DNA from: Pythium myriotylum
Lineage: Eukaryota; Oomycota; Peronosporomycetes; Pythiales; Pythiaceae
Reading direction: 5' to 3'
NCBI GenBank assembly: GCA_023091665.1
Contig: JALJCQ010000026.1
Span: forward strand, 1-64,000
Length of the DNA: 64,000 nucleotides
Positions 34,037 to 44,917 of the stretch are shown here, piece by piece (the first letter of the stretch is position 1; every line of letters begins with the position of its first letter). The notes under the pieces were generated by a model. That model made no database searches and was not told the DNA's origin. It worked only from the letters and a program-made list of their open reading frames with translations. The position numbers and the translations under genes were made by a program.

Positions 34037-34540
34037 TCAGCAGTAGACAGGCTCACTCGTAGTCGGCGCCGGAGCTTGCGTGCCCGACGGGCCTGGCGTT
34101 GGTGCCGTGGTCGTTGGGCTTGGGCCACTCGTCGGGGTTGGGCCGCTGGTTGGGGTTGGCCCGCTCGTCGGTCCAGGCGTTGGGGCAGGCGTTGGTGCAG
34201 GCGTGGGGGTGGTGGTCGCCTTGCACGGCGCGAGTATGCTGTCGAAGAAAGCCGTGAGGGTCTGGTCCTTGCCCGCGAGGTTCAGCGTGCACTCGGGCCA
34301 CTTCATCGGGGAAACCTTGTCAATGAAGGCCGTGCACTTGGAGCAGATGCCTTGCTGCTGCTCCGCCGTGGGAGGTCCGGGCGGTGGGGCGAGGTAGTAA
34401 CCCGTGGCGTCGTAGCAGATCGTGATCTCGGGCGCGAGCGAGTGAAGCTGCGGCGCAACGACCGAGTAGTCGCACTTTTCAGAGAGAGCAGACGGCGCGA
34501 GCACAGCGGCGACGGCCGCGAGAGCAAAGAAGGTCTTCAT
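34037..34540 (-). CDS. Elicitin-like protein with Thr/Pro-rich tail
   Basis: 167 residues: signal peptide (~20), a ~98-residue elicitin domain with the six family cysteines, and a ~50-residue Thr/Pro/Gly tail made of PTPTSG-type repeats, probably heavily O-glycosylated. Family hallmarks include APQLHSLAPEI and the KCTAFIDKV segment. Elicitins are secreted oomycete sterol-binding proteins that plants can recognise; tailed forms are thought to sit in the cell wall. It lies head-to-head with the untailed elicitin at 35289. No GPI-type hydrophobic C-terminus is seen. Confidence 0.92.
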   Translation of the reverse strand: MKTFFALAAVAAVLAPSALSEKCDYSVVAPQLHSLAPEITICYDATGYYLAPPPGPPTAEQQQGICSKCTAFIDKVSPMKWPECTLNLAGKDQTLTAFFDSILAPCKATTTPTPAPTPAPTPGPTSGPTPTSGPTPTSGPSPTTTAPTPGPSGTQAPAPTTSEPVYC

Positions 34541-34570
34541 GGCAGGCGAGAGAAGTCGGTTCCACGTGGG

Positions 34571-34585
34571 AAAAGATGGAGTGAG
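34571..34585 (-). promoter_or_regulatory. Candidate oomycete Inr/FPR core promoter of the tailed elicitin
   Basis: The minus-strand sequence CTCACTCCATCTTTT closely matches the oomycete initiator plus flanking promoter region consensus. A start at its A would give a 5' UTR of about 42 nt. Confidence 0.45.
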
Positions 34586-35245
34586 AGGTCTCGACAGCTA
34601 AGGCGACAGCTAGACACTAAGTCTTACTTCCGCCCAAACGGCCATTGCTCCTCCCGACTCATCTCGAAGCATCACGATCTTCTTAAAGTGGTACTCGATG
34701 GCGCGTGCCAGCATCGCATCGCAGCGAAAGCGACGCGTGCTCGCCGTCAATGGCAGCTGAAAAGTCTCTTGATTCGCGAAGGAGGAGGGCGAGAAAGGCG
34801 GCAGGAAGCTTCACGAGCAGTCACCTTTGACAAGTGGACTTGTTTACTTCAAGCTCTGACTCTCCTGCGCGTGGCTCCGATCGCTCGCGGGCAGCGGCGC
34901 GTGCTTCACGGGAAGAATAGTGGCGGCTATCCACTGATTAATCTCACGCTGTGACAGAGCGAGCTTAGTCTGAATCAGAGTGACTAAGTCAACCTGCGGT
35001 GCGCGTGGCCTCGACCAATCCCAGTCGCCGCTGAGACCGAATGTTGATGTGCAATATGGATGAGACAGACATCCATCACCAAGCCTCCAACGGCGGCAAC
35101 TCGAACACCCCTACTACCGTATTACGTGTAGCTGAGAGGGAGCTTCTCCAACCGCTCTATGGCAGGCACGCGCCCGGCACGCTCTCGCTCCTGTGCCTTC
35201 GTGTCCCATCATCAGATTCCGATCCTAGCATCTCCCGGAGAAAGT
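34586..35245. other. Divergent intergenic region between the two elicitin genes
   Basis: No gene is supported. It is bounded by two core-promoter-like motifs facing outwards, so it may act as a shared bidirectional control region. Confidence 0.5.
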
Positions 35246-35260
35246 TTCATTCTCCAACTC
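35246..35260 (+). promoter_or_regulatory. Candidate oomycete Inr core promoter of the untailed elicitin
   Basis: TTCATTCTCCAACTC resembles the oomycete initiator consensus and lies so that a start at its A gives a 40-nt 5' UTR, nearly the same spacing as for the divergent elicitin. Confidence 0.45.
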
Positions 35261-35288
35261 GCAACGTTCGACTCACTTCCTCACCGCC

Positions 35289-35609
35289 ATGAAGACCTTC
35301 GCTATCGCCACTGCTGCCCTCACCGCAGTCGCCTCCGCGCAGACGCAGTGCTCGTACCCGACTGTCGCGCCGCAGCTCCACTCGCTCGCCCCTGAGATCT
35401 CAGCCTGCACGACCACGAGCGGCTACAACATGATCAACCCGCCGGCCATGCCAACTCCGGAGCAGCAGTGGGCCATCTGCTTCTCGTGCAAGGCGTTCAT
35501 CGACAAGGTCACGCCGATGAAGTGGCCCGACTGCACGCTCCCGCTCGGCGGCAAGCAGCAGACGCTCACGGCCTACTTCAATGCGATCACGCAGCCGTGC
35601 TCTCTCTAA
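35289..35609 (+). CDS. Elicitin, untailed
   Basis: 106 residues: signal peptide of ~17-18 residues (ending ASA) and a single elicitin domain with six cysteines, ending four residues after the last helix. It shares APQLHSLAPEI, CKAFIDKV and PMKWPDCTL with its neighbour at 34037 but lacks any Thr/Pro tail. Expected to be secreted, to bind sterols and to be a candidate plant-recognised pattern. The pair probably arose by inverted duplication. Confidence 0.93.
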   Translation: MKTFAIATAALTAVASAQTQCSYPTVAPQLHSLAPEISACTTTSGYNMINPPAMPTPEQQWAICFSCKAFIDKVTPMKWPDCTLPLGGKQQTLTAYFNAITQPCSL

Positions 35610-35723
35610 ATGTTCGTGTTAATGAGCGGATCACGGACTCTAAAGAGTTGTGTACGAAAGATCTAGCTTGCAAATTTAACATACTGCGTTCGCCACTTCT
35701 CGGAGTTGTTCCACACTTGAGGA

Positions 35724-37754
35724 TCAGATTTCGTGGACAACCGGTACAGGAGGGCCGACTTCTGCGCACAAAACATGCGCGAGTACCATCGGATCTTCGA
35801 TGATGCCAAGCATCATCTTGGGGATTCTCTGGTCACAGTATGGCGTCTTGCTAGCGTCAATTAAGTGGCGACCAGACGAAACCATTGCAGGGATCCACGC
35901 CGGCAGCGCGACGAGACTGGTCCACTCAAGTGAGACAATCAGCAGGTTTGCTGTGGCTGTCATGTTGACAGTCTCCGGCAAGAAAGAAATGGGATTCCCA
36001 TCGAGAAAGATAAAGTATGGAGCTGGTGCGCCGTTGATCATGATGGCCGTGGTCTCGAACGCTGCTGCAGGTGCCTCCGTGATCAAGTTAGCCCTGAAGC
36101 TCATGCCTAGTGTACCCATGCGCGTAAAGGCCACTGGAAACCGAGTGAGTTGACTGAACTCGATCGTGACGAACATCCCGTTGGGCCAGTACTCATCCAG
36201 GTCATCGGGGATGGATTTGAGATTGGTGATGGAGAATTGAGCGCCCATGAGACCCCGTGGCCCGTCGTGCGAGAGCAAGCCGTCCGGAAGTAAACCATCG
36301 GTGAAGCTGGTGCGGATGAAGGTCACGAGAAAGAGGTAGGGGTGGTGGGTTCCTGTGAGCGCTGCGGCGGTATCCCACTTTGCCACCGATGTGTTGTAGG
36401 TAGTGAATGACCCAATGTTGTGAAACTTCTGAATCGACGGAGGAATTGTGAGTAAGGAGCAATGGCGGAGCTTGAGGTGCCTGAGCGCAGATCCATCGAG
36501 TCGATCTAGCAGATCATCCACAGGGTTCTCCTTGGAGCTCGGAGTGCAGTTGAAATGGACCACCGCACAGAATGTGTCTCGCGCAAACCAGGGTCGCATC
36601 TCTAGCTGACACGAGCTGAGCCACGGTCGAAGTTCCGAATGGAGATGGACGGCCGCGATACCAAATCCGTAGAGAAACATCAAGGTGTGCCCGAGCTTGA
36701 GCGCGATTCGACCCCTCGTCGCTCTGTGCGGGGTCTTAGCCTGGCCCAAATGTTCGGTCGTCGGGACGCGCCTCTTCAGTAGCATCTTGACGTCATCGAG
36801 AGAAAGTAAGAGGCCGATTGACAAGACCATCCTACCGAAAACGTCGATCCACGACACGAAAAACACAAGTGAGGCTTCGCTATAAGCGCGAGAAGACCAA
36901 ATCAAGTCATCCCATAGCGCCTGCGCGATGTTTTGGATCTTGTCGTCATACAGAGGAGCGTAAGTTGCCACAATCGCGACAGACACGCCAATGGTGGACG
37001 CGAAGTCGAGCGCTACATCGAACAGCTGATCGAGGGCGCGTTGCGCAGGCTTGGATAGAGGCATGCGATGAAGAATTGGCGTCACCCAGGCGTTTGCGAC
37101 GAGCAGGCAGACGAACATTCGGTTGAGCCATGGTCGAGAGAGGAGGCGGCACATTTGGTACGCTTGGAAAGTCTGATAGGCAGTTTCGAACGCTTCACGC
37201 ACGAAGAGAATGCCATCGAAGTACTTTCCTTCGATACCGAGCAGACCCTTTGGAGCGAAGATGGCGGTGTAGCTGAGTAGCACCGAAGATCGTAGCCTCG
37301 AGGGGATACGGGCAATGAACGCTCCGGGGAGCCGGGATGCCAATCGGACTGCCGTTTCACCGTTAGATGCCAGACGCGAGAGTAGCCGACTCTCTGTGCT
37401 CGCTGGCGACGGGCTGAAACGTCCCCGAGCCCAGCGAAAAACCCACATAATTGGTGGCGCCACCATCAAGTAGGCGTGGACGGCCCCGAGAGTGTAGAGG
37501 AACCCAGACATGATCGGAAAGTAGGTTGGCGATAGAATAATGCCGTACATGAAAAGACGCTGAGTGAGCTTGGATTCCTGAAGTACTGCGAACAACTTGG
37601 CACCGGCGAAGCAGTAAGCGCCGCATATCCCGTGGACGGCGAGAACTCCTGTCCACGCGATGAGGTATGCTGTCGGACCGAGAGATACAGCGAAGCGAGG
37701 ACCAGCACTGATTGAGGTGGCAAGCGGGCCTTTTTCCGGGTGGATAGTCGACAT
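35724..37754 (-). CDS. Multi-pass membrane protein with leucine-rich C-terminal region, paralogue A
   Basis: 676 residues. Several hydrophobic segments: TAYLIAWTGVLAVHGICGAYCF near the N-terminus, one around YTLGAVHAYLMVAPPIMWVF, another at VALDFASTIGVSVAIVATYA, and LMFLYGFGIAAVHL before the C-terminal third. That last third has leucine-rich-like repeats (LRHLKLRHCSLLTIPPSI, SIPDDLDEYWP, LTRFPVAF) and Cys residues, probably facing the outside. Family-specific motif: FQAYQMCRLL. Two clear paralogues lie at 60134 and 62724 and a relic at 38440. I do not recognise a named family; the layout suggests a surface protein. Confidence 0.75.
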   Translation of the reverse strand: MSTIHPEKGPLATSISAGPRFAVSLGPTAYLIAWTGVLAVHGICGAYCFAGAKLFAVLQESKLTQRLFMYGIILSPTYFPIMSGFLYTLGAVHAYLMVAPPIMWVFRWARGRFSPSPASTESRLLSRLASNGETAVRLASRLPGAFIARIPSRLRSSVLLSYTAIFAPKGLLGIEGKYFDGILFVREAFETAYQTFQAYQMCRLLSRPWLNRMFVCLLVANAWVTPILHRMPLSKPAQRALDQLFDVALDFASTIGVSVAIVATYAPLYDDKIQNIAQALWDDLIWSSRAYSEASLVFFVSWIDVFGRMVLSIGLLLSLDDVKMLLKRRVPTTEHLGQAKTPHRATRGRIALKLGHTLMFLYGFGIAAVHLHSELRPWLSSCQLEMRPWFARDTFCAVVHFNCTPSSKENPVDDLLDRLDGSALRHLKLRHCSLLTIPPSIQKFHNIGSFTTYNTSVAKWDTAAALTGTHHPYLFLVTFIRTSFTDGLLPDGLLSHDGPRGLMGAQFSITNLKSIPDDLDEYWPNGMFVTIEFSQLTRFPVAFTRMGTLGMSFRANLITEAPAAAFETTAIMINGAPAPYFIFLDGNPISFLPETVNMTATANLLIVSLEWTSLVALPAWIPAMVSSGRHLIDASKTPYCDQRIPKMMLGIIEDPMVLAHVLCAEVGPPVPVVHEI

Positions 37755-38439
37755 GAGAGCGAAGAAATTGACGAGTGCTCGCTTCTACGGGGCCACAGCG
37801 TGTGGCTTTCTCTGCCCGAGAGCCTCGTGACTAGGATGACGCCATTGTGGCAAGAATAACTATCTCGCAGCGCAAGGTCCTTCGTAAATAGCCTACGAGC
37901 GTTATGAGAGCATTCGCAATGGTGCTCCCCATCTCAACCAAATTAGAGGAGAATCTTTACGAATTCGTGTGGGTCTCCATCTCTAAAGTTGTAGCATGCG
38001 ACGTGGGCGACTCTGACTAGGGATGTTTTTGCAACAATTCTGAAGTCTCCCAAAACACTTTTAGATAATCTACGAGTGCATTTCTGACGTCAGAGTCTCT
38101 GACGTCAGAAATGCACTCGTGTCACAGATTGGAGAATCTCTGACTATTCGAGCAATCTCATTGGTTACTTAAACCAGTCTCCTCGATGCCAGTCACAACC
38201 AGAGGATGCAGCTTGCAGATAAAAATACTCCTTTCAGGCACAGTGACCCGTGCGAGACCAAACCGCAGTGACTTCATTGGCGACTTATTTTTCGATTGGA
38301 ATTAAGCTGTCAGGGAAGTTATTGAGGATGAAGATGACGAGGAAGAAGCATGTGAACGCTGCCTCCGTAACCAGCCCCACCAACGACGAATTGTAGCGGG
38401 AGCAGGAAGCGAAGGAGAGATGAGTTGGGAAAGGGGGGG
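37755..38439. other. Intergenic region with a perfect long palindrome
   Basis: No gene seen. Holds the promoter side of paralogue A and the inverted repeat at 38072-38120. Confidence 0.5.
38072..38120. repeat. Perfect inverted repeat, 24-bp arms, 1-nt spacer
   Basis: The arm at 38072-38095 (beginning ACGAGTGCATTT) is exactly the reverse complement of 38097-38120, separated by a single T at 38096. Each arm contains TGACGTCA, itself a palindrome of the CRE/ATF type. It could extrude as a cruciform or be a short foldback element. Confidence 0.85.
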
Positions 38440-38690
38440 AGGGGATGGATGGCCACGATATCGAACCCGGAGAGAAACATCATGGTGCGTTCGAGGCTCG
38501 TATATCTTTAAAGCCGCGAACACCTTGGCACCAGCGAAGCAGTATTCTCAATAGACTTCACTTCGAAACGAAACGATACGATACCAGCGAAGCAGTAGGC
38601 ACCGCTTATTTCGTGTACGACTAGAAGTCCATGAGACGAGATAGGCTTAGCAAAACGGCGAAGCTTTACAAGTTGGTGATCCAGCCGGGA
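38440..38690 (-). pseudogene. Relic of the multi-pass membrane protein family
   Basis: Minus-strand translation gives two pieces of paralogue A with about 900 bp missing between them: GLLVVHEISGAYCFAG (38580-38640) corresponds to the first membrane segment and LERTMMFLSGFDIVAIHP (38440-38500) to the one before the leucine-rich region. A second CFAGAK-like copy lies at about 38510-38545. No continuous frame remains. Confidence 0.7.
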
Positions 38691-39278
38691 AATCCTCTGA
38701 AGGGTGAACGATCGGCATGTATGTGAGAAAGTTGAGAAGCGATGTCTGGTGTTGTTCATTGGGCTGGAGCTGCAGATTGGACGAAGAGTTGAGGGAATGG
38801 CCAGAGGGACAAGAATAACTGTCTCGACACCAGCTCTATGTAGTTTGGTTCTCGTAAAATATTATAGCGAGGTGTACTGTATACCACTGGTATTAGAATA
38901 TACCTCGCTCTACATTGCATTACTAGATGTCCCCAACTCAAGGTTCGCATTGGCCGCCGACTTGCTCTCACGAGGACCAGTGGGTATCATCTCACCACGA
39001 ATTAGAGAGGTCTCGCCTAAAAACAAAACTGGCAGTCCCTGATAAGCGAGTTCAATTGTTGACGAGGAGCCCGCTCTCGGTACACAGTTTCGTAAGGGGG
39101 GGGGGGTCGCCATCGATAGTTGAAGAAGCATCACTTATGGAGAAACTAACAACTCTGGTCGTTACACTTACTAAACACAACACATGCACTACATCAAACA
39201 AATGTGGGCACAGATAACCGCGTGCTCGCGTCTGCGTTCACTTCGAACTTTGACAGCGTGAAATCCCAGAGCGCCCAA
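38691..39278. other. Intergenic region
   Basis: No gene supported. Contains an 8-bp inverted repeat (AGCGAGGT near 38869, ACCTCGCT near 38902) and a run of about 12 G near 39097. Confidence 0.5.
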
Positions 39279-39641
39279 CTAAGCGCTAGCGTTCGCTGTC
39301 ACGTTTCCGCGATGGCTGCGCTTGTATGGCTTCCTCGATGCGGGCGTGGGCACCGGGAAGGCAATCTGAGCAGCGCTCTCGACCGGCATCGTTGGCATCG
39401 GTGTCGACGGCTGACCAGCAGGAGGCTTGGCAGTGGTGGCCGACGGCGTGTTTACTGGCGTCCTCGGATACGGTCCCTGGACCTGGGTCGGGGTCGGCGT
39501 CGTCGGCTCAGGTGTTGGCACAGGAGCCTTTGTTGTTGGCGATCCGCCGGCGGACGGGTTGGACGGCGTCACCGGCGTTGGGGTGGGCTGAGCTTGGGCC
39601 GGCGTCGGTGTTGGTGTCGGGATCGGTGTGGGAGTTGAGGT

Positions 39642-39680
<39 letters not shown>

Positions 39681-39983
39681 GATCGGTGTGGGAGTTGAGG
39701 TCGGCGACGGCGTCGGTGTCGATGTCGGCATCGTTGGCATCGGTGTCGACGGCTGACCAGCAGGAGGCTTGGCAGTGGTGGCCGACGGCGTGTTTACTGG
39801 CGTCCTCGGATACGGTCCCTGGACCTGGGTCGGGGTCGTCGTCGTCGGCTCAGGTGTTGGCACAGGAGCCTTTGTTGTTGGCGATCCGCCGGCGGACGGG
39901 TTGGACGGCGTCACCGGCGTTGGGGTGGGCTGAGCTTGGGCCGGCGTCGGTGTTGGTGTCGGGATCGGTGTGGGAGTTGAGGT

Positions 39984-40016
<33 letters not shown>

Positions 40017-40601
40017 GATCGGTGTGGGAGTTGAGGTCGGCGACGGCGTCGGTGTCGATGTCGGCATCGTTGGCATCGGTGTCGACGGCTGACCAGCAGG
40101 AGGCTTGGCAGTGGTGGCCGACGGCGTGTTTACTGGCGTCCTCGGATACGGTCCCTGGACCTGGGTCGGGGTCGGCGTCGTCGGCTCAGGTGTTGGCACA
40201 GGAGCCTTTGTTGTTGGCGATCCGCCGGCGGACGGGTTGGACGGCGTCACCGGCGTTGGGGTGGGCTGAGCTTGGGCCGGCGTCGGTGTCGGTGTCGGGA
40301 TCGGTGTGGGAGTTGAGGTCGGCGACGGCGTCGGTGTCGATGTCGGCATCGTTGGCATCGGTGTCGACGGCTGACCAGCAGGAGGCTTGGCAGTGGTGGC
40401 CGGCGGCGTGTTTACTGGCGTCCTCGGATACGGTCCCTGGACCTGGGTCGGGGTCGGCGTCGTCGGCTCAGGTGTTGGCACAGGAGCCTTTGTTGTTGGC
40501 GATCCGCCGGCGGACGGGTTGGACGGCGTCACCGGCGTTGGGGTGGGCTGAGCTTGGGCCGGCGTCGGTGTCGGTGTCGGGATCGGTGTGGGAGTTGAGG
40601 T

Positions 40602-40634
<33 letters not shown>

Positions 40635-40937
40635 GATCGGTGTGGGAGTTGAGGTCGGCGACGGCGTCGGTGTCGATGTCGGCATCGTTGGCATCGGTGT
40701 CGACGGCTGACCAGCAGGAGGCTTGGCAGTGGTGGCCGGCGGCGTGTTTACTGGCGTCCTCGGATACGGTCCCTGGACCTGGGTCGGGGTCGGCGTCGTC
40801 GGCTCAGGTGTTGGCACAGGAGCCTTTGTTGTTGGCGATCCGCCGGCGGACGGGTTGGACGGCGTCACCGGCGTTGGGGTGGGCTGAGCTTGGGCCGGCG
40901 TCGGTGTCGGTGTCGGGATCGGTGTGGGAGTTGAGGT

Positions 40938-40970
<33 letters not shown>

Positions 40971-41273
40971 GATCGGTGTGGGAGTTGAGGTCGGCGACGG
41001 CGTCGGTGTCGATGTCGGCATCGTTGGCATCGGTGTCGACGGCTGACCAGCAGGAGGCTTGGCAGTGGTGGCCGACGGCGTGTTTACTGGCGTCCTCGGA
41101 TACGGTCCCTGGACCTGGGTCGGGGTCGGCGTCGTCGGCTCAGGTGTTGGCACAGGAGCCTTTGTTGTTGGCGATCCGCCGGCGGACGGGTTGGACGGCG
41201 TCACCGGCGTTGGGGTGGGCTGAGCTTGGGCCGGCGTCGGTGTCGGTGTCGGGATCGGTGTGGGAGTTGAGGT

Positions 41274-41306
<33 letters not shown>

Positions 41307-41699
41307 GATCGGTGTGGGAGTTGAGGTCGGCGACGGCGTCGGTGTCGATGTCGGCATCGTTGGCATCGGTGTCGACGGCTGACCAGCAGGAGGCTTGGCA
41401 GTGGTGGCCGGCGGTGTGTTCACCGGCGTGATTGAGTAGGGACGTTGGATCTGGGCTGGTGCTGGTGCGACTGGTTTCGGCATTTGGACGGTGGAGGGTC
41501 CTGTCGGTCCCATTAACGGTGGCATTTGCGCGCTCGCGGGCTTAACGGGGATGCGACCTTGGGCCTGGTTAGGACACGGAGTCGCCGGGCTTTTGATTTG
41601 ACTCGAAGTCATCTCAGCTGCCGACACCGTGGAACCGGAGTTGGCGACCACAGCAGCGGCGGCGACGCAGAGAAGCAGAGCGGACTTGAGACAGACCAT
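39279..41699 (-). CDS. Secreted Thr/Pro-rich tandem-repeat protein
   Basis: 806 residues. The N-terminus is hydrophobic ([12 protein letters not shown]), a signal peptide. The rest is almost entirely repeats of ~112 residues made of TPTPxPTP runs, an [19 protein letters not shown] segment, [24 protein letters not shown] and [19 protein letters not shown], about six to seven times. Such sequence is expected to be heavily O-glycosylated and cell-wall or mucin-like. There is no folded domain, and the C-terminus is a short basic tail. Unit number and length vary (271-346 bp), so length polymorphism between strains is likely. Confidence 0.8.
39385..41410. repeat. ~336-bp tandem repeat (minisatellite) inside the Thr/Pro-rich gene
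   Basis: The landmark GGCATCGTTGGCATCGG starts at 39385, 39727, 40073, 40344, 40681, 41017 and 41353, giving spacings of 342, 346, 271, 337, 336 and 336 bp. Within each unit a GGTGTC-type hexamer repeat varies in copy number, and the 271-bp unit lacks one such block. Confidence 0.93.
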
Positions 41700-42247
41700 C
41701 GAAAGATTAGGTTTCTCGGGTGCTTGTGCCGCAGTTGGAAGTTGGAGAGTGAGTTGAAGAGTGAGGGGATCGAGTTCGACTCAATCCTCCAGGAAATTCA
41801 CTTGACACAGGAGTCGGCCTCCCCGCAGTAGACTAACCCGACAGCAGCCCTCGATTCTGCTTGCTCTCGTTCGCCGAGCCACGTGAACCTTGAGGGAGCG
41901 GTCTCCACTCCCCACGATTTCGCGTAAAGGGCTCGCTACTCGGCCGTGGTGACGACCACAGCAGAGACCAAACGGCACGCTCGTCACTGGAACAGCACGC
42001 GCCGCAGCCACACCATCCGAAAAGAAGCTGCACGGTAGCAACCCCACGAAATCTCAGCTGTCGGATCGTGCATAGCCAGGCGTGGGGTTCAAAATGTAGC
42101 CATCTTGCTTCCGTACCGGTACATGCCCAGTTACTTCGCCAATACCGGAGACCGTGCGGATGGCTAAATGGAGCTGCTCACGAGGGGTATTTCGGTCCCC
42201 GATGGCGCGATCTCTCGAGCGGCAACGGCTCGTCGACGCGAGCGGCC
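41700..42247. other. Divergent intergenic region before the kinesin gene
   Basis: No gene seen. The kinesin frame is open through 42068-42247 but that part has no protein-like features and is treated as 5' flank. Confidence 0.5.
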
Positions 42248-44804
<2,557 letters not shown>

Positions 44805-44917
44805 CACGAGGACAAAAGACGTCGTCTTTCGCTCCCTTTCGACCTGCTCAAGAGCTCGTTCCGGCCAAGAATAGCCGCGTCGCTCGCTGCGTCGCCATCC
44901 CAGGCCTCGCTCGCACC

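Noticed and set aside
39326..41431. 701-residue plus-strand ORF opposite the Thr/Pro-rich protein
   Set aside because: It is an antisense shadow of a stop-free tandem repeat; the minus frame has the signal peptide and a biologically common composition.
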